A stretch of DNA of 64,000 bases from a virus: positions 1-64,000 of the IMG/VR virus record IMGVR_UViG_3300042890_004141; one strand, 5' to 3'. Under the pieces are notes generated by a model. It worked only from the letters and a program-made list of their open reading frames with translations. It was not told where the DNA came from and made no database searches. Positions within the stretch are counted from its first letter, which is position 1; every line of letters begins with the position of its first letter. The translations under genes and the position numbers were made by a program. Below, one piece after another: positions 23,066-32,110 of the stretch.

Positions 23066-23294
23066 CGCCGTATTCTTTTCTTAATTCCTTAGGCAATGCT
23101 TCAAGTAAAATTTCTCCACTTTCTACATCATAAAATACAGGAATAGGAATAAGAGCATCTTCATCAGCGCCTACTACAAAACGAGATACTTTTCGAAGGA
23201 TAACTCCTTGACTCCAAATTTTACCACCTGATGGTGTTTCCATTGATGTTGTCTTAGACAAATCAAAATTAAGGTTCATTTGATTATTTTTCAT
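23052..23294 (-). CDS. Hypothetical protein in replication block, 80 aa
   Basis: Function unknown. It contains WSQGVILRKVSRFVVGADED and PIPVFYDVESGEILLEALP, which look beta-rich. It overlaps the 65-aa membrane protein gene by 11 nt and the gp62-like gene by 14 nt. Confidence 0.6.
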   Translation of the reverse strand: MKNNQMNLNFDLSKTTSMETPSGGKIWSQGVILRKVSRFVVGADEDALIPIPVFYDVESGEILLEALPKELRKEYGGDDI

Positions 23295-23481
23295 TTTCTT
23301 TATGTTTTTTCCATTCTAAATAAAATCCTACAGCAACTAAGGTATTCATTCCAAATGATGCTATAATTTCTTTAATATCATCATACACATTCATAGTTAG
23401 GTGAACATGACCTACCATCCAAAAAGGAACAGATAAGTTACTTGCTACCCAAAGTATAAAAAAGTGGATGAATTTTTTCAT
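23284..23481 (-). CDS. Small membrane protein, 65 aa
   Basis: Two hydrophobic segments are visible: FIHFFILWVASNLSVPFWMV near the N terminus and MNTLVAVGFYLEW near the C terminus. It overlaps the end of the gp44-like gene by 4 nt. Function unknown. Confidence 0.55.
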   Translation of the reverse strand: MKKFIHFFILWVASNLSVPFWMVGHVHLTMNVYDDIKEIIASFGMNTLVAVGFYLEWKKHKENEK

Positions 23482-24413
23482 ATTACTCTTTTACTTAAAA
23501 TTAATGATAAAATTCTAGATATCAAAGCCATAATGTTTATTTCTTTATCAATTCTAAAATTAGCATGGTATTGATATTCTTCAATATGAATAATAACTTC
23601 ACCCATACTTGTAGGAGCATATTTATCTACATTATCAAATAAAAATCTAAATAATTCTTCAAAATCATTAACACTAGAATCAGCTATAATCTGTCTAATG
23701 TTATTAAATGACTTTGTTGTTGGTTTGCATAATTCCATGAGTACTTGATTTTTGTAGTTACTAGACACTAATATATTTTTATCAATGACTACCTCATCAC
23801 CTGTTACACCCATTTGAAGTGTATTAAGCATTTTACGTAGATCAGGATAAAATTGATTAATAACTAGTTTTAAGTCCTCAGCTCCCATCCCAACATTCTC
23901 TTTTTTAAGAATGTCTATAATATGATAAGCAATATCTTGTTTTGATGGAGGTACAATTTTAAGTACCTGGCAGCGTGATTGAAGAGGATCAATAATACGC
24001 TCAACATAATTACAAGTTAAGATAAATCTTGTAGTACGGGCAAATGTTTCAATAATGTTTCTTAATGATGCTTGTGCTTGGATTGTAAGAAAATCTGCTT
24101 CATCCAAGATAACAACTTTAAGAGGTTTAAACGAGGCCACAGATGAGAAGCCCTGGACCTTATCCCTAATAGTATCAATACCACGCTCATCGGAAGCGTT
24201 AATATAGAGATAATCGCAATTGAGATTATTAACAATAAGTTTAGCAAGAGTAGTTTTACCGGTACCAGCAGGGCCGTAGAAAATAAAATTTTGAATATCA
24301 TTCTGTTCTAGATACTTTGAAATAGTACCTTTAATTTGTTCATTTCCTACATATGTAGAAAGATTTTGAGAACGATATTTCTCAACCCAAAGTGTATGTT
24401 GCTTAGAACTCAT
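23478..24413 (-). CDS. Clamp-loader AAA+ subunit, gp44-like
   Basis: Walker A is YGPAGTGKTTLAK, Walker B is VVILDEADFL, and the SRC motif reads SRCQ. The start LWVEKYRSQNLSTYVG is the typical RFC/gp44 start. A longer frame exists, but MSSKQHTLWVEKYR from the ATG at 24413 fits the family and overlaps the upstream gene by 11 nt. It would power loading of the clamp onto primed DNA. 311 residues is close to T4 gp44 (319). Confidence 0.9.
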   Translation of the reverse strand: MSSKQHTLWVEKYRSQNLSTYVGNEQIKGTISKYLEQNDIQNFIFYGPAGTGKTTLAKLIVNNLNCDYLYINASDERGIDTIRDKVQGFSSVASFKPLKVVILDEADFLTIQAQASLRNIIETFARTTRFILTCNYVERIIDPLQSRCQVLKIVPPSKQDIAYHIIDILKKENVGMGAEDLKLVINQFYPDLRKMLNTLQMGVTGDEVVIDKNILVSSNYKNQVLMELCKPTTKSFNNIRQIIADSSVNDFEELFRFLFDNVDKYAPTSMGEVIIHIEEYQYHANFRIDKEINIMALISRILSLILSKRVI

Positions 24414-24669
24414 AGTCTCCGTATATTGAATATTTTTTAGGTTCTGGTTCTTTAATTTCAACCTCATCACTTACAATAGCATATAATTTTCCTGCTGTTA
24501 GATCTAATCTAAATGCTTTAGGTTTAACTACAGCTACTTGATACCAAGCCTCTAGAGCATCTGTAATAGACTTTTGAACCTCATTAACATTACTCATCTT
24601 CCAATTGTCACCTGGAGGGACACGAGAACCAATCTCGATTAGTTTTTCTTGTATTTCTATTTTGCTCAT
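24403..24669 (-). CDS. Hypothetical protein, 88 aa
   Basis: Function unknown. The protein has a helical first half (NVNEVQKSITDALEAWYQVA) and a beta-rich second half (AFRLDLTAGKLYAIVSDEVE). It overlaps the gp44-like gene by 11 nt and the upstream gene by 4 nt. Confidence 0.6.
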   Translation of the reverse strand: MSKIEIQEKLIEIGSRVPPGDNWKMSNVNEVQKSITDALEAWYQVAVVKPKAFRLDLTAGKLYAIVSDEVEIKEPEPKKYSIYGDYEF

Positions 24670-24854
24670 AACTTAATTTGATCTTGAAAATATGGAATTA
24701 AACTCTCAATAGGATAATTTATGTAGGTATGGTTTGCTGTTGCCATACCCACATAAATCCTATCAGTACCTGGAATAAAATATAATGTTTTGATAGTTAA
24801 TAATTGACCATCAATAGTAATAAGTTTTCCAATTAATGATACTGCATCTTGCAT
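24666..24854 (-). CDS. Small beta-rich protein, 62 aa
   Basis: Function unknown. LIGKLITIDGQLLTIKTLYF and DRIYVGMATANHTYINYPIE look like a small beta barrel. It follows groEL by 10 nt. Confidence 0.55.
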   Translation of the reverse strand: MQDAVSLIGKLITIDGQLLTIKTLYFIPGTDRIYVGMATANHTYINYPIESLIPYFQDQIKL

Positions 24855-24864
24855 AATTGTTAAT

Positions 24865-26478
24865 TTACATCATTCCCATCATGTTGCCAAACCCTTCATC
24901 ACCTTTCTTTTCTTCTGGTTTGTCAACAATAACAGCTTCTGTTAATAAGATAGTACCAGCCACTGAAGCAGCGTTTTCGAGTGCTGTACGAGTTACTTTA
25001 GCTGGATCAATTACTCCAATTTCTCTCATGTCATGAAAATCTTCATCAAACAAATTGAATCCGTACCAATAATCACCTCCTGTTGCTCCTGATAATGCGT
25101 TGTAAATGTCTTCTAATTCATAACCAGCATTAGATAAAATTTTCTTAAATGGTTCAGCACAAACATTATAAACAATTCTACCACCAATACTATTAAGATC
25201 ACTAATACCATTTCGAGCATGTAACAAAGCCATTCCACCACCAGGTACAATACCTTCTTCTAAAGCAGCTTTAGTTGCTTGAAGAGCATCATCTACTCGA
25301 TCTTTCTTTTCTTTCATTTCCGCTTCAGTAAACCCACCAACATGAACAACTGCTACACCACCAATAAACTTAGCCAAACGTTCTTGCAACTTTTCTTTTT
25401 CATATGGTGAAATTGCTTTTTCAATTTGATTGTGAAGTTCTTCAATACGGTCTGTGATTTTGTCTGACTCACCTTTACCATCTACAATAGTAGTTTCATC
25501 TTTACCTACAGTCACAACACGAGCTTGACCAAACCAATCCCAACTAAACTTATCCAACTTCATACCTTTTTCAGTACTGAATACTTGTCCACCAGTCAAG
25601 ATAGCAATGTCTTCAAGAATTAGTTTACGACGGTCTCCAAAATCAGGAGCCTTAACAGCTACAACTTTCAAAATACCTCTTGCTTTGTTTACAATCAAAG
25701 TAGCAAGCGCTTCACCATCTACATCTTCAGCAATAATAACTAAAGGTTTATTTTGGTTAGATACAGCTTCTAAAATAGGCAACAACTCTTTTACTTGAGT
25801 AAATTTCTTGTCTGCGATCAAAATCAAAGCATCTTGTAAAGTAGTAGTCATTGAATTGTTATCAGTTACAAAGTAAGGTGATTTGTAACCTCTATCAAAC
25901 TGCATACCTTCTACTGTTTCAAGATATGTTTCACCGTTTTTAGATTCTTCAATGAATACAACACCTTCACGACCTACTTTTTGCATCGCTGTAGCAATTA
26001 ATTCACCTACTTCTGGATCGTTGTTTGCTGAAATTGTAGCGATTTGTTTAAGTTGTTCCTCATTTGAAATATCTTCTTTAATTTCATGACGGAGATGTTC
26101 AATTACTTCTTTTACTGCTTTATCAATACTACGTTTAATCTCAACAGCATTTTCACCATGGTTAAGATATTTAAGACCTTGTTTAGCCATTTCACGAGCC
26201 AACAAAGTAGATGTTGTAGTACCATCACCAGCATTATCAGCAGTTTTAATAGCTGCTTGTTTAACTAATTGTACTCCCAATTCTTCAATTGGATCTTCTA
26301 ATGTGATTGATTTAGCTACTGTGACACCATCTTTAGTGCTTTGAGGAATACCTCCATTAGCAATAACTACGTTACGTCCATTAGGACCTAAAGTGGCTGT
26401 AACAGCATCAGCTAGTTTATCAATACCACTAATCATTTTTTCCCTTGCTTCGGGACCGAATTCTATAACTTTGCTCAT
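24865..26478 (-). CDS. groEL: Chaperonin GroEL
   Basis: The ATP site is present: [19 protein letters not shown] with the first Asp, and [12 protein letters not shown] with the catalytic Asp. [10 protein letters not shown] and the closing GFGNMMGMM tail are also normal. At 537 residues it is full length, although the equatorial C-terminal part is shorter than in E. coli and contains an unusual [15 protein letters not shown] stretch. It forms a pair with groES (2 nt apart) and would fold phage proteins such as polymerases or tail parts. Confidence 0.95.
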   Translation of the reverse strand: MSKVIEFGPEAREKMISGIDKLADAVTATLGPNGRNVVIANGGIPQSTKDGVTVAKSITLEDPIEELGVQLVKQAAIKTADNAGDGTTTSTLLAREMAKQGLKYLNHGENAVEIKRSIDKAVKEVIEHLRHEIKEDISNEEQLKQIATISANNDPEVGELIATAMQKVGREGVVFIEESKNGETYLETVEGMQFDRGYKSPYFVTDNNSMTTTLQDALILIADKKFTQVKELLPILEAVSNQNKPLVIIAEDVDGEALATLIVNKARGILKVVAVKAPDFGDRRKLILEDIAILTGGQVFSTEKGMKLDKFSWDWFGQARVVTVGKDETTIVDGKGESDKITDRIEELHNQIEKAISPYEKEKLQERLAKFIGGVAVVHVGGFTEAEMKEKKDRVDDALQATKAALEEGIVPGGGMALLHARNGISDLNSIGGRIVYNVCAEPFKKILSNAGYELEDIYNALSGATGGDYWYGFNLFDEDFHDMREIGVIDPAKVTRTALENAASVAGTILLTEAVIVDKPEEKKGDEGFGNMMGMM

Positions 26479-26479
26479 A

Positions 26480-26770
26480 TTAATCTTTATTTACTTTAGC
26501 TAAAACTTGATTTTCAGGACCCAGCCAATATTCTTGACCTTCATATTCCATTTTACTAAAACCCATTGTAGGCAATACAACTGTATCTCCTACACTCAGC
26601 ATAGTAGGAATAAAAGTTCCTGTAGCTGAATAGTAACCTTTTCCAACTGCTACTACTTCTCCTAGTTTGTTTTTCTCATTCCCCAAGTCAGGGACAATAA
26701 TGCCTCCATATGACGTCTCTTCAGACTCAACAGGCTTAACGATAACTGAATTATAAATTGCTTCTAACAT
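26480..26770 (-). CDS. groES: Co-chaperonin GroES
   Basis: The N terminus IYNSVIVKPVESEETSYGGI and the mobile-loop region (SYGGIIVPDLGN) are those of GroES, as are EVVAVGKGYYS and GDTVVLP. T4 encodes a divergent gp31 instead, so a canonical GroES/GroEL pair is notable. It is transcribed from the promoter at 27070-27101 through the 97-aa gene. Confidence 0.9.
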   Translation of the reverse strand: MLEAIYNSVIVKPVESEETSYGGIIVPDLGNEKNKLGEVVAVGKGYYSATGTFIPTMLSVGDTVVLPTMGFSKMEYEGQEYWLGPENQVLAKVNKD

Positions 26771-26771
26771 A

Positions 26772-27065
26772 TCAAAAATTAAACTTTTGTGTAAATGAAT
26801 TAATTACATCACTATATTCACCAATGTACTCTTGTAATGAGTCATATGATTTACTATTTACTTTATCCTTAGCGATTGATCTTAAAGCGCTTCCTAAATT
26901 ACTATAATGACCTACAATTTTATTATAGTCTTTACCTGAATCACTATATCTAGTGTCTGGTGTGACTTTAATATTAACAGTCATACAGTTGTCATCCATA
27001 GAAATGAAATAAGGTTCCATAACAGGATCATTAATAAAACGGGTATATTCTTTTTCAGTACTCAT
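26772..27065 (-). CDS. Hypothetical protein upstream of groES, 97 aa
   Basis: Function unknown. The stretches VMEPYFISMDDNCMTVNIKV and ALRSIAKDKVNSKSYDSLQE look like a small alpha/beta phage protein. It is the first gene of the groES-groEL operon and probably has a leaderless message, since the promoter box ends 4 nt before its ATG. Confidence 0.6.
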   Translation of the reverse strand: MSTEKEYTRFINDPVMEPYFISMDDNCMTVNIKVTPDTRYSDSGKDYNKIVGHYSNLGSALRSIAKDKVNSKSYDSLQEYIGEYSDVINSFTQKFNF

Positions 27066-27069
27066 AACA

Positions 27070-27101
27070 TTAATATAACATTCTTTTTTTATTGTTCCAA
27101 A
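27070..27101 (-). promoter_or_regulatory. Bacteroidota-type promoter of the chaperonin operon
   Basis: TTTGG begins at 27101 and TATATTAA ends at 27070 with a 20-nt spacer. It lies in the end of the 77-aa gene. The ATG at 27065 follows after 4 nt. Confidence 0.75.
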
Positions 27102-27322
27102 CTTTCTTCAATAAGTGGTTGTTCATCTTCAATCACTTCAGCCTCTTCTATTAAACGAACAAACCAAAACATTCCATCTTTTCTAAATACATTAGTTGTA
27201 TTTGTATAACCTTTAAATAAATTTGTATCAATTCCTGTGTGTTCAGGAATTACTCTAATGATGTGATACAAGTCATCTTTGATAGTAATTAATGGTATAC
27301 CCATATTATAGTTCTTTAGCAA
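27089..27322 (-). CDS. Hypothetical protein, 77 aa
   Basis: Function unknown. It has a beta-rich start (MGIPLITIKDDLYHIIRVIP if read from an internal Met) and an acidic tail (EEAEVIEDEQPLIEESLEQ). It overlaps the end of the clamp gene by 17 nt. The internal ATG (MGIPLITIK) at 27304 would remove most of this overlap and is a plausible start. Confidence 0.55.
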   Translation of the reverse strand: MLKNYNMGIPLITIKDDLYHIIRVIPEHTGIDTNLFKGYTNTTNVFRKDGMFWFVRLIEEAEVIEDEQPLIEESLEQ

Positions 27323-28046
27323 TTACATAATACTCACTTTTGATACTTCCATTGTCAAATGCTAGTCTCATAATTCCATCTAAATTAATTTCCATAGTAC
27401 AATTAGCAACATCTTTATTACAGTACATGATTTCTTTAATTAAATTAGAATTATAATGAGCTTTAAATTCATTAGGTAAATTATTAGTAGTAATATCTGG
27501 TAAGTAAAAAGATACCTTATTTGAGTATTCAATGTTACCTCCAAACATCATTTCCAATTGTAAATCACCATCAGCGTTTATAAACGGCTTAAATACAACT
27601 GTATCAGTGTCTGCGAGTGCTGATTTTGCTTTGATTATAGCGTTTATACTTTCATTATCTAACGTGGCTTCAATATTGTATACACCATCACCAACATACT
27701 CTCCAGCCTTAGGAATAATCATATTATCAGCTAAAGCATAATTAAGAGTAAATTGATTATCAGCTACAATAAGTTTAGTAATTAACTTATGTTGTCTTAT
27801 ATAACTTAAATCTAAATAACCATTTGTAATAGATAATAATTTAAGTAATTGAGATGTATTACTGATTGAAATTGTTGCATCTTCTAATTCAAAATCATCA
27901 CATGTTACTGTTCCGATCATTGAATTGTCAGGGGAATTGAATTTAATAATTAATTTACTATCTTGAATGTCCCACTTAACTTTTTCATTCATTCCATTCA
28001 AGTAATACTTGGAAATAATTGAAACTAAATCTAATTTATTAATCAT
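27306..28046 (-). CDS. DNA polymerase sliding clamp, gp45-like
   Basis: The 246-residue length and the sequence (DLVSIISKYYLNGMNEKVKW, DLSYIRQHKLITKLIVADNQ, and a C-terminal repeat of the same fold) match T4-type gp45 (228 aa), a ring that tethers the polymerase. Similarity is in fold-level pattern rather than exact motifs. Its neighbours gp44-like, gp62-like and the family B polymerase support the call. Confidence 0.8.
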   Translation of the reverse strand: MINKLDLVSIISKYYLNGMNEKVKWDIQDSKLIIKFNSPDNSMIGTVTCDDFELEDATISISNTSQLLKLLSITNGYLDLSYIRQHKLITKLIVADNQFTLNYALADNMIIPKAGEYVGDGVYNIEATLDNESINAIIKAKSALADTDTVVFKPFINADGDLQLEMMFGGNIEYSNKVSFYLPDITTNNLPNEFKAHYNSNLIKEIMYCNKDVANCTMEINLDGIMRLAFDNGSIKSEYYVIAKEL

Positions 28047-28066
28047 AACTTATTTATTATATATAT

Positions 28067-30661
28067 TTAAAATTTAAAGAATTTATTAATGTTACGGTTA
28101 AGCACTACAGCACCCCATCCTAAATCTGAATATAATGACTCTAATTTGTTCTTCAAAACTGAATCGAATAAGCCATCTCGGTCAATATATTTTTCTATAA
28201 ACTCCATTAGTTCTGGAGGGTCATTATATCCATTAAATCCGACCACATCAATTCTATAGGGATTATCTTTTAAGTAAGCAATAAACATTTTATCACCTAT
28301 TTGAAATGTAGGATATTTTTTATCTAGATTTTTAAATCTTAGAATATCATTATAGTAAATAGCAGCTTTAGTATTAATAGGACACTTTGAACCTAATTTA
28401 GAAAATACCTCACCAGCACGAGGTGGTGCTGCTAAATATTCACTCATTTTCTTTAAGCCTGTAGGTTTAAGAATTTTTCTCCAATCAATGGTTCTTAATT
28501 CAGTTCTAAAATCTAAGATTTGTTTATCAATATCAGTTTTAGGTTTACCAAACATAATTTCATTAATAATGTTTTCCCCAAACTTTCTAAATAGGGGTGG
28601 AAAATTAGATTTCATCAAATCTAATCCTTTAACATCCAATTCATCTACCGGTACACCTTCTTTATTAACAATATGTTGGGCGTATCTCCTCTTACCTGCA
28701 AAATAACCTCTATCAAGTACAACTTCTTGCTTTAGTTCAAAGTAATGAGTAGCGTCCTTTCCTAAGTTAAAAGCTGTTTTAGCAAAGTTACCAATAAATT
28801 CATTAGCCATTTTTTGTAACTCACTAGCTATAACTAATATTTTATTGATAACATCTTCCCTATTATTAAAATCAATATCAGGATGTCTAGCTATTAATAA
28901 GTCCTTACATTGAATAAACAATGAGTCTGTATCACTAGTAACAATATAATCTTTATGAATTTCATTACCTAATTCTTTATTTAAGTATTCATTCATGTTC
29001 CTAATACTTTCTTGTAATAGTCTTTGGCCTGATAAAGTAATAGCTTTACTAATAAATTTATTTCCATCTGTGTATCTCCAACCATTTTGAGCAAACACAC
29101 CATAAACATCATTTAATTTAATTTTATAAGCATGTTGACGTCGGTCATAAAAAGCACCCATAACCGGATCATTATCTACCTTATATGCTTTTTTCATTAA
29201 CTTCTTATATTCTTGTCGTTTAGCAAACCAGTCAGCTAAGATTTCACAAACCACACTTGATTTATCTTTTCTAAACAACACACCAGGAGCAGATACAATT
29301 AAATTATTTTTTTCAATAACATCAATAATTTCACTCACTGTTATTTCAGAACGAACTAAAGTTCTATTCTTTTTAACTTTTTCAATATAGATAATTTTAT
29401 CAGGACTCATAGATTTAAGTTCCTGGAGTGACCATTGATTATCGTATTTGTCTTTATTTACAATCCTACCTACTAGTGTTTCAATACCCATATTAAGAGA
29501 GCGGATAATAGAAGGATATAGTGAGGTAAAGTCCAAGTCAATAACCCACTCATATAAACCAGGTGTAGGATCTTTTAAATAACCACCAGCATATTCTTCT
29601 TCTAATGTTCTTAAAGCTGGATTGTAAGTAGTTGGTTTATTAGGTGAGATAATTCCTTTACGTTTTAAGTAAGTCAAAATAGCTCCCTCATTCAACATAG
29701 TTGAATAATAAATAGCCTCATACTCAGTATGACATAAATGACCAATTGTAACTGTTAACTCAATAAACTTCATTCTGTTTTCAAGTTCAACAATAATCTC
29801 TACATCTCGTAAGTTATAATCAATAAATGTGTGAGGATCTTCTTTAAATAGTTTATCAAGTGAACCTTGATATTCTATTTTTTCTAACTTAGCATATTTT
29901 TTACCTATGTCTCCTAAACGATAAGATGGTTCTTGTTTCATAATATACTTTTTAAATAAAAGCATATAATCAAGATGATTAATACCTCCTAAATTAACTG
30001 GTTGGTCTGCAAATTGAGGGGTGAATTTAATTTTATTGATAGGAGATAAAGTAGCAGCTATTGTTTCACCTAATACTTTCTTGATACGATAATATAAATA
30101 AGGAATATCAAAGAAACCACTATTCCAACCTGTAATAATAGTAGGATCAAGTTCATACCATTTATCTAAAAATCCATGTAGTAATTCTTTTTCAGTAGAG
30201 TAAGGTATAACTTCTTTATTTTCTTCTTTAACATCCTTAAGTGTTTTATCTTTATCTAAAATCATACAATAGTATTTTTTAGAATTATGATCATATAAAG
30301 CAACAGCTGTTATTTCACCTTTAGGATCTTTAATATTTTCTTCAGTTAATGCTCCAGCAACAACACACTCAATATCTAAATAAATAATGTTATGAGATTT
30401 AGGAGTGTCATCTGTTTCATAATAGTGGTCTACTAAAAAACGAGTTAATTTATCAACATCTTTTTCATAGTACTTAGGATCTTTCCAATCATCCATCTTT
30501 TTGACTGGTGTTACTTTAGTACCTTCCAATGTTTCAAATTCACCATCAGGGTCTGCTTGATATAAGGTAGGCCAGTATTTAACTGTTTTAAATCCATCCC
30601 ATCTATCATCTCGCAAATAATATTGTTTTTCGTCTTTATCGAAATATAGAGCTTGATACAT
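28067..30661 (-). CDS. Family B replicative DNA polymerase, gp43-like
   Basis: The 3'-5' exonuclease motifs are all present: YLDIEC (94-99), TGWNSGFFDIPYL (177-189) and YNLRDVE (282-288). The polymerase motifs are DLDFTSLYPSII (375-386), KIKLNDVYG (513-521) and SDTDS (576-580). At 864 residues it is the size of T4 gp43 (898). It is the main replicase. The promoter box ends 4 nt before the ATG, so the message is probably leaderless. Confidence 0.95.
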   Translation of the reverse strand: MYQALYFDKDEKQYYLRDDRWDGFKTVKYWPTLYQADPDGEFETLEGTKVTPVKKMDDWKDPKYYEKDVDKLTRFLVDHYYETDDTPKSHNIIYLDIECVVAGALTEENIKDPKGEITAVALYDHNSKKYYCMILDKDKTLKDVKEENKEVIPYSTEKELLHGFLDKWYELDPTIITGWNSGFFDIPYLYYRIKKVLGETIAATLSPINKIKFTPQFADQPVNLGGINHLDYMLLFKKYIMKQEPSYRLGDIGKKYAKLEKIEYQGSLDKLFKEDPHTFIDYNLRDVEIIVELENRMKFIELTVTIGHLCHTEYEAIYYSTMLNEGAILTYLKRKGIISPNKPTTYNPALRTLEEEYAGGYLKDPTPGLYEWVIDLDFTSLYPSIIRSLNMGIETLVGRIVNKDKYDNQWSLQELKSMSPDKIIYIEKVKKNRTLVRSEITVSEIIDVIEKNNLIVSAPGVLFRKDKSSVVCEILADWFAKRQEYKKLMKKAYKVDNDPVMGAFYDRRQHAYKIKLNDVYGVFAQNGWRYTDGNKFISKAITLSGQRLLQESIRNMNEYLNKELGNEIHKDYIVTSDTDSLFIQCKDLLIARHPDIDFNNREDVINKILVIASELQKMANEFIGNFAKTAFNLGKDATHYFELKQEVVLDRGYFAGKRRYAQHIVNKEGVPVDELDVKGLDLMKSNFPPLFRKFGENIINEIMFGKPKTDIDKQILDFRTELRTIDWRKILKPTGLKKMSEYLAAPPRAGEVFSKLGSKCPINTKAAIYYNDILRFKNLDKKYPTFQIGDKMFIAYLKDNPYRIDVVGFNGYNDPPELMEFIEKYIDRDGLFDSVLKNKLESLYSDLGWGAVVLNRNINKFFKF

Positions 30662-30665
30662 ACTA

Positions 30666-30697
30666 TTAATATAACAAGAAAGGCTTGGTTGCCCAAG
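30666..30697 (-). promoter_or_regulatory. Bacteroidota-type promoter of the polB gene, leaderless
   Basis: CTTGGGC begins at 30697 and TATATTAA ends at 30666 with a 20-nt spacer. The ATG of the polymerase is 4 nt further. The -33 box is part of the hairpin at 30681-30700. Confidence 0.75.
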
Positions 30698-30700
30698 CCT
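30681..30700 (-). terminator. Terminator hairpin overlapping the polB promoter
   Basis: AGGCTTGG and CCAAGCCT form an 8-bp stem with a 4-nt loop, followed on the coding strand by TTTCTTG. It lies 22 nt after the dCTP deaminase stop. The same bases form the -33 part of the next promoter. Confidence 0.7.
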
Positions 30701-30721
30701 ATCTTTTCAAAAGTGTTTTAA

Positions 30722-31219
30722 TTATTTTTTATAAGCAGTATTTAATCCTTGCCATTGGCCATCATACTGTTCACCTACTTCTTCTACTCTCCAAAAGGCA
30801 ATTTGAGCAATTCTAGCATCTTTTTCAATAATGATTGAATTATTAACAATCATTGTAGTGTTCATAACCTCGCAATGGAAACCTGGATCCCACCAAGGTG
30901 ATTCAATTTCTGTTCCTGTACGATATAAAGATGAACGGTGAGTAATCTTAGCAGCACAATCATCAGGCACTTTAATACCTTCATTAAATGTTACTGAGTA
31001 AACACCTTTTGATAGCCTCCAACAATCCCTGCCATCAATTTTAATCAATGGTTGTTCATGATAAAAAGCAGGATCAATATGTGTTTTGTCTTTATAGACT
31101 ACTGAACCAGCTGTAATCCATTCAATTTTTTGAACAGATAAGTCAATACCGATTTGAGCTCGTTTTGAAAACTCAGATTCGATAACATAATTTGAAATTT
31201 GATTTGAATTTAATAACAT
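30722..31219 (-). CDS. dCTP deaminase/dUTPase family protein
   Basis: THRSSLYRTGTEIESPWWDPGF is the conserved Ser/Arg and Asp-Pro-Gly-Phe region of the trimeric dCTP deaminase/dUTPase fold. The N-terminal LSVQKIEWITAG and C-terminal QWQGLNTAYKK complete it. It would make dUMP for ThyA or remove dUTP. Which reaction it catalyses cannot be decided from sequence alone. It overlaps the upstream 57-aa gene (TAATG). Confidence 0.8.
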   Translation of the reverse strand: MLLNSNQISNYVIESEFSKRAQIGIDLSVQKIEWITAGSVVYKDKTHIDPAFYHEQPLIKIDGRDCWRLSKGVYSVTFNEGIKVPDDCAAKITHRSSLYRTGTEIESPWWDPGFHCEVMNTTMIVNNSIIIEKDARIAQIAFWRVEEVGEQYDGQWQGLNTAYKK

Positions 31220-31392
31220 TATTTTTTTAATTTACTTAATATTTTGTCCCAAAACAAGTCTAACTTGTCTTTTCTTGCTTTACAACCACAATCATTATAG
31301 CCCATTTTTTTAGCTATAAATAAAGCAATTCGGTGGCCTTGTCCAAATGTAATTACACGAATTGCTATTTCAACAAACCCACCTAGCTTCAT
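31219..31392 (-). CDS. Small basic protein, 57 aa
   Basis: The ORF (ATG 31392, TAA 31219) overlaps both neighbours by a TAATG-type junction, so it is probably translated. It starts MKLGGFVEIAIRVITFGQ and has a Cys pair (NDCGCKARKDK). Function unknown. Confidence 0.6.
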   Translation of the reverse strand: MKLGGFVEIAIRVITFGQGHRIALFIAKKMGYNDCGCKARKDKLDLFWDKILSKLKK

Positions 31393-31655
31393 TAGATTTG
31401 ATGTCCTCCGTTATTGATTTTAATACTATCGTCTTCTCCGTAGGTTTGTTCATATAATTCTGTTGCTACTTCTGCTAAAACATCACCATTTCTATACTTA
31501 CCCATAACATTTAGTACAAACATTACCATTTCCTTTTTGTGCATTTCTTTGGCTTGTTCTTTAACATTTTCTTTTGATTCTTCACTGTAAAATTCTGTTG
31601 TTTCAAATTGTTTAATTAGCCACTCCACTGCCGTTTGTTGTTTATTGTTTGTCAT
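31392..31655 (-). CDS. Member of small tandem protein array, 87 aa
   Basis: It begins MTNNKQQTAVEWLIKQF, a start shared with two other genes of the array. The middle is Lys/Glu-rich (KENVKEQAKEMHKKEMVMF) and helical. It is preceded by GGGAGGTGAGCAATG, a Shine-Dalgarno sequence that is rare elsewhere in the window. Function unknown. Confidence 0.65.
   Translation of the reverse strand: MTNNKQQTAVEWLIKQFETTEFYSEESKENVKEQAKEMHKKEMVMFVLNVMGKYRNGDVLAEVATELYEQTYGEDDSIKINNGGHQI
31627..31655 (-). repeat. Array start repeat, copy 1
   Basis: A 29-nt coding repeat for MTNNKQQTAV. Near-identical copies are at 32623-32651 and 33048-33072, with a shorter form at 32348-32370 that lacks six bases. Confidence 0.7.
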
Positions 31656-31658
31656 TGC

Positions 31659-31880
31659 TCACCTCCCTTGTATTCTTATTTTATCACGCATCCATCTAAT
31701 CCCTGCTTTAAAATTTAATCTTTCTAAAGGATTGTCTAACCATTCAATTTCTTTATCTATCTCCTCATCACTTGGTAGTTGGATGGGAATTTGAGATAAA
31801 AGTATTTTATCCTCTGAATTATAAGTAAACCTTGCTAAATCTAACATTTTTTTTACTTGTTCTTCTGTGTATAGTTTCAT
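31659..31880 (-). CDS. Array paralog B1, 73 aa
   Basis: MKLYTEEQVKKMLDLARF at the start and LPSDEEIDKEIEWLD in the middle are shared with the next gene (MKLYTEKQL, LPSDEEIKKMM). RWMRDKI also repeats as TWMRNKI. The two are tandem duplicates. The stop overlaps the RBS of the next array gene. Function unknown. Confidence 0.65.
   Translation of the reverse strand: MKLYTEEQVKKMLDLARFTYNSEDKILLSQIPIQLPSDEEIDKEIEWLDNPLERLNFKAGIRWMRDKIRIQGR
31863..31880 (-). repeat. B-type start repeat, copy 1
   Basis: The sequence encoding MKLYTE (ATGAAACTATACACAGAA) is repeated exactly at 32093-32110 at the start of the paralog. Confidence 0.7.
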
Positions 31881-32110
31881 TGCTCACCTCCTTGTATTTT
31901 ATTACGCATCCAAGTTGCACCACCTAAGTAAGATACATCGTAAGGATCAAATTCATCAAACTCCATACCATCCAACTCCATCATTTTTTTAATCTCCTCA
32001 TCACTTGGTAGTTCGATGCATGGCACTAAATTATTTGCAAGGTCGGATAGTTCCATAATACCTTCATCTAAAAGGTATCTTGTTAATTGCTTTTCTGTGT
32101 ATAGTTTCAT
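31877..32110 (-). CDS. Array paralog B2, 77 aa
   Basis: A tandem duplicate of the gene downstream (same MKLYTE start, LPSDEEI centre and WMRNKIQGG end). The middle (MEFDEFDPYDVSYLGGATWM) is more acidic. It overlaps the upstream gene by 4 nt with GGAGGTGAACAATG. Function unknown. Confidence 0.65.
   Translation of the reverse strand: MKLYTEKQLTRYLLDEGIMELSDLANNLVPCIELPSDEEIKKMMELDGMEFDEFDPYDVSYLGGATWMRNKIQGGEQ
32093..32110 (-). repeat. B-type start repeat, copy 2
   Basis: Identical to 31863-31880 over 18 nt, marking the tandem duplication. Confidence 0.7.
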
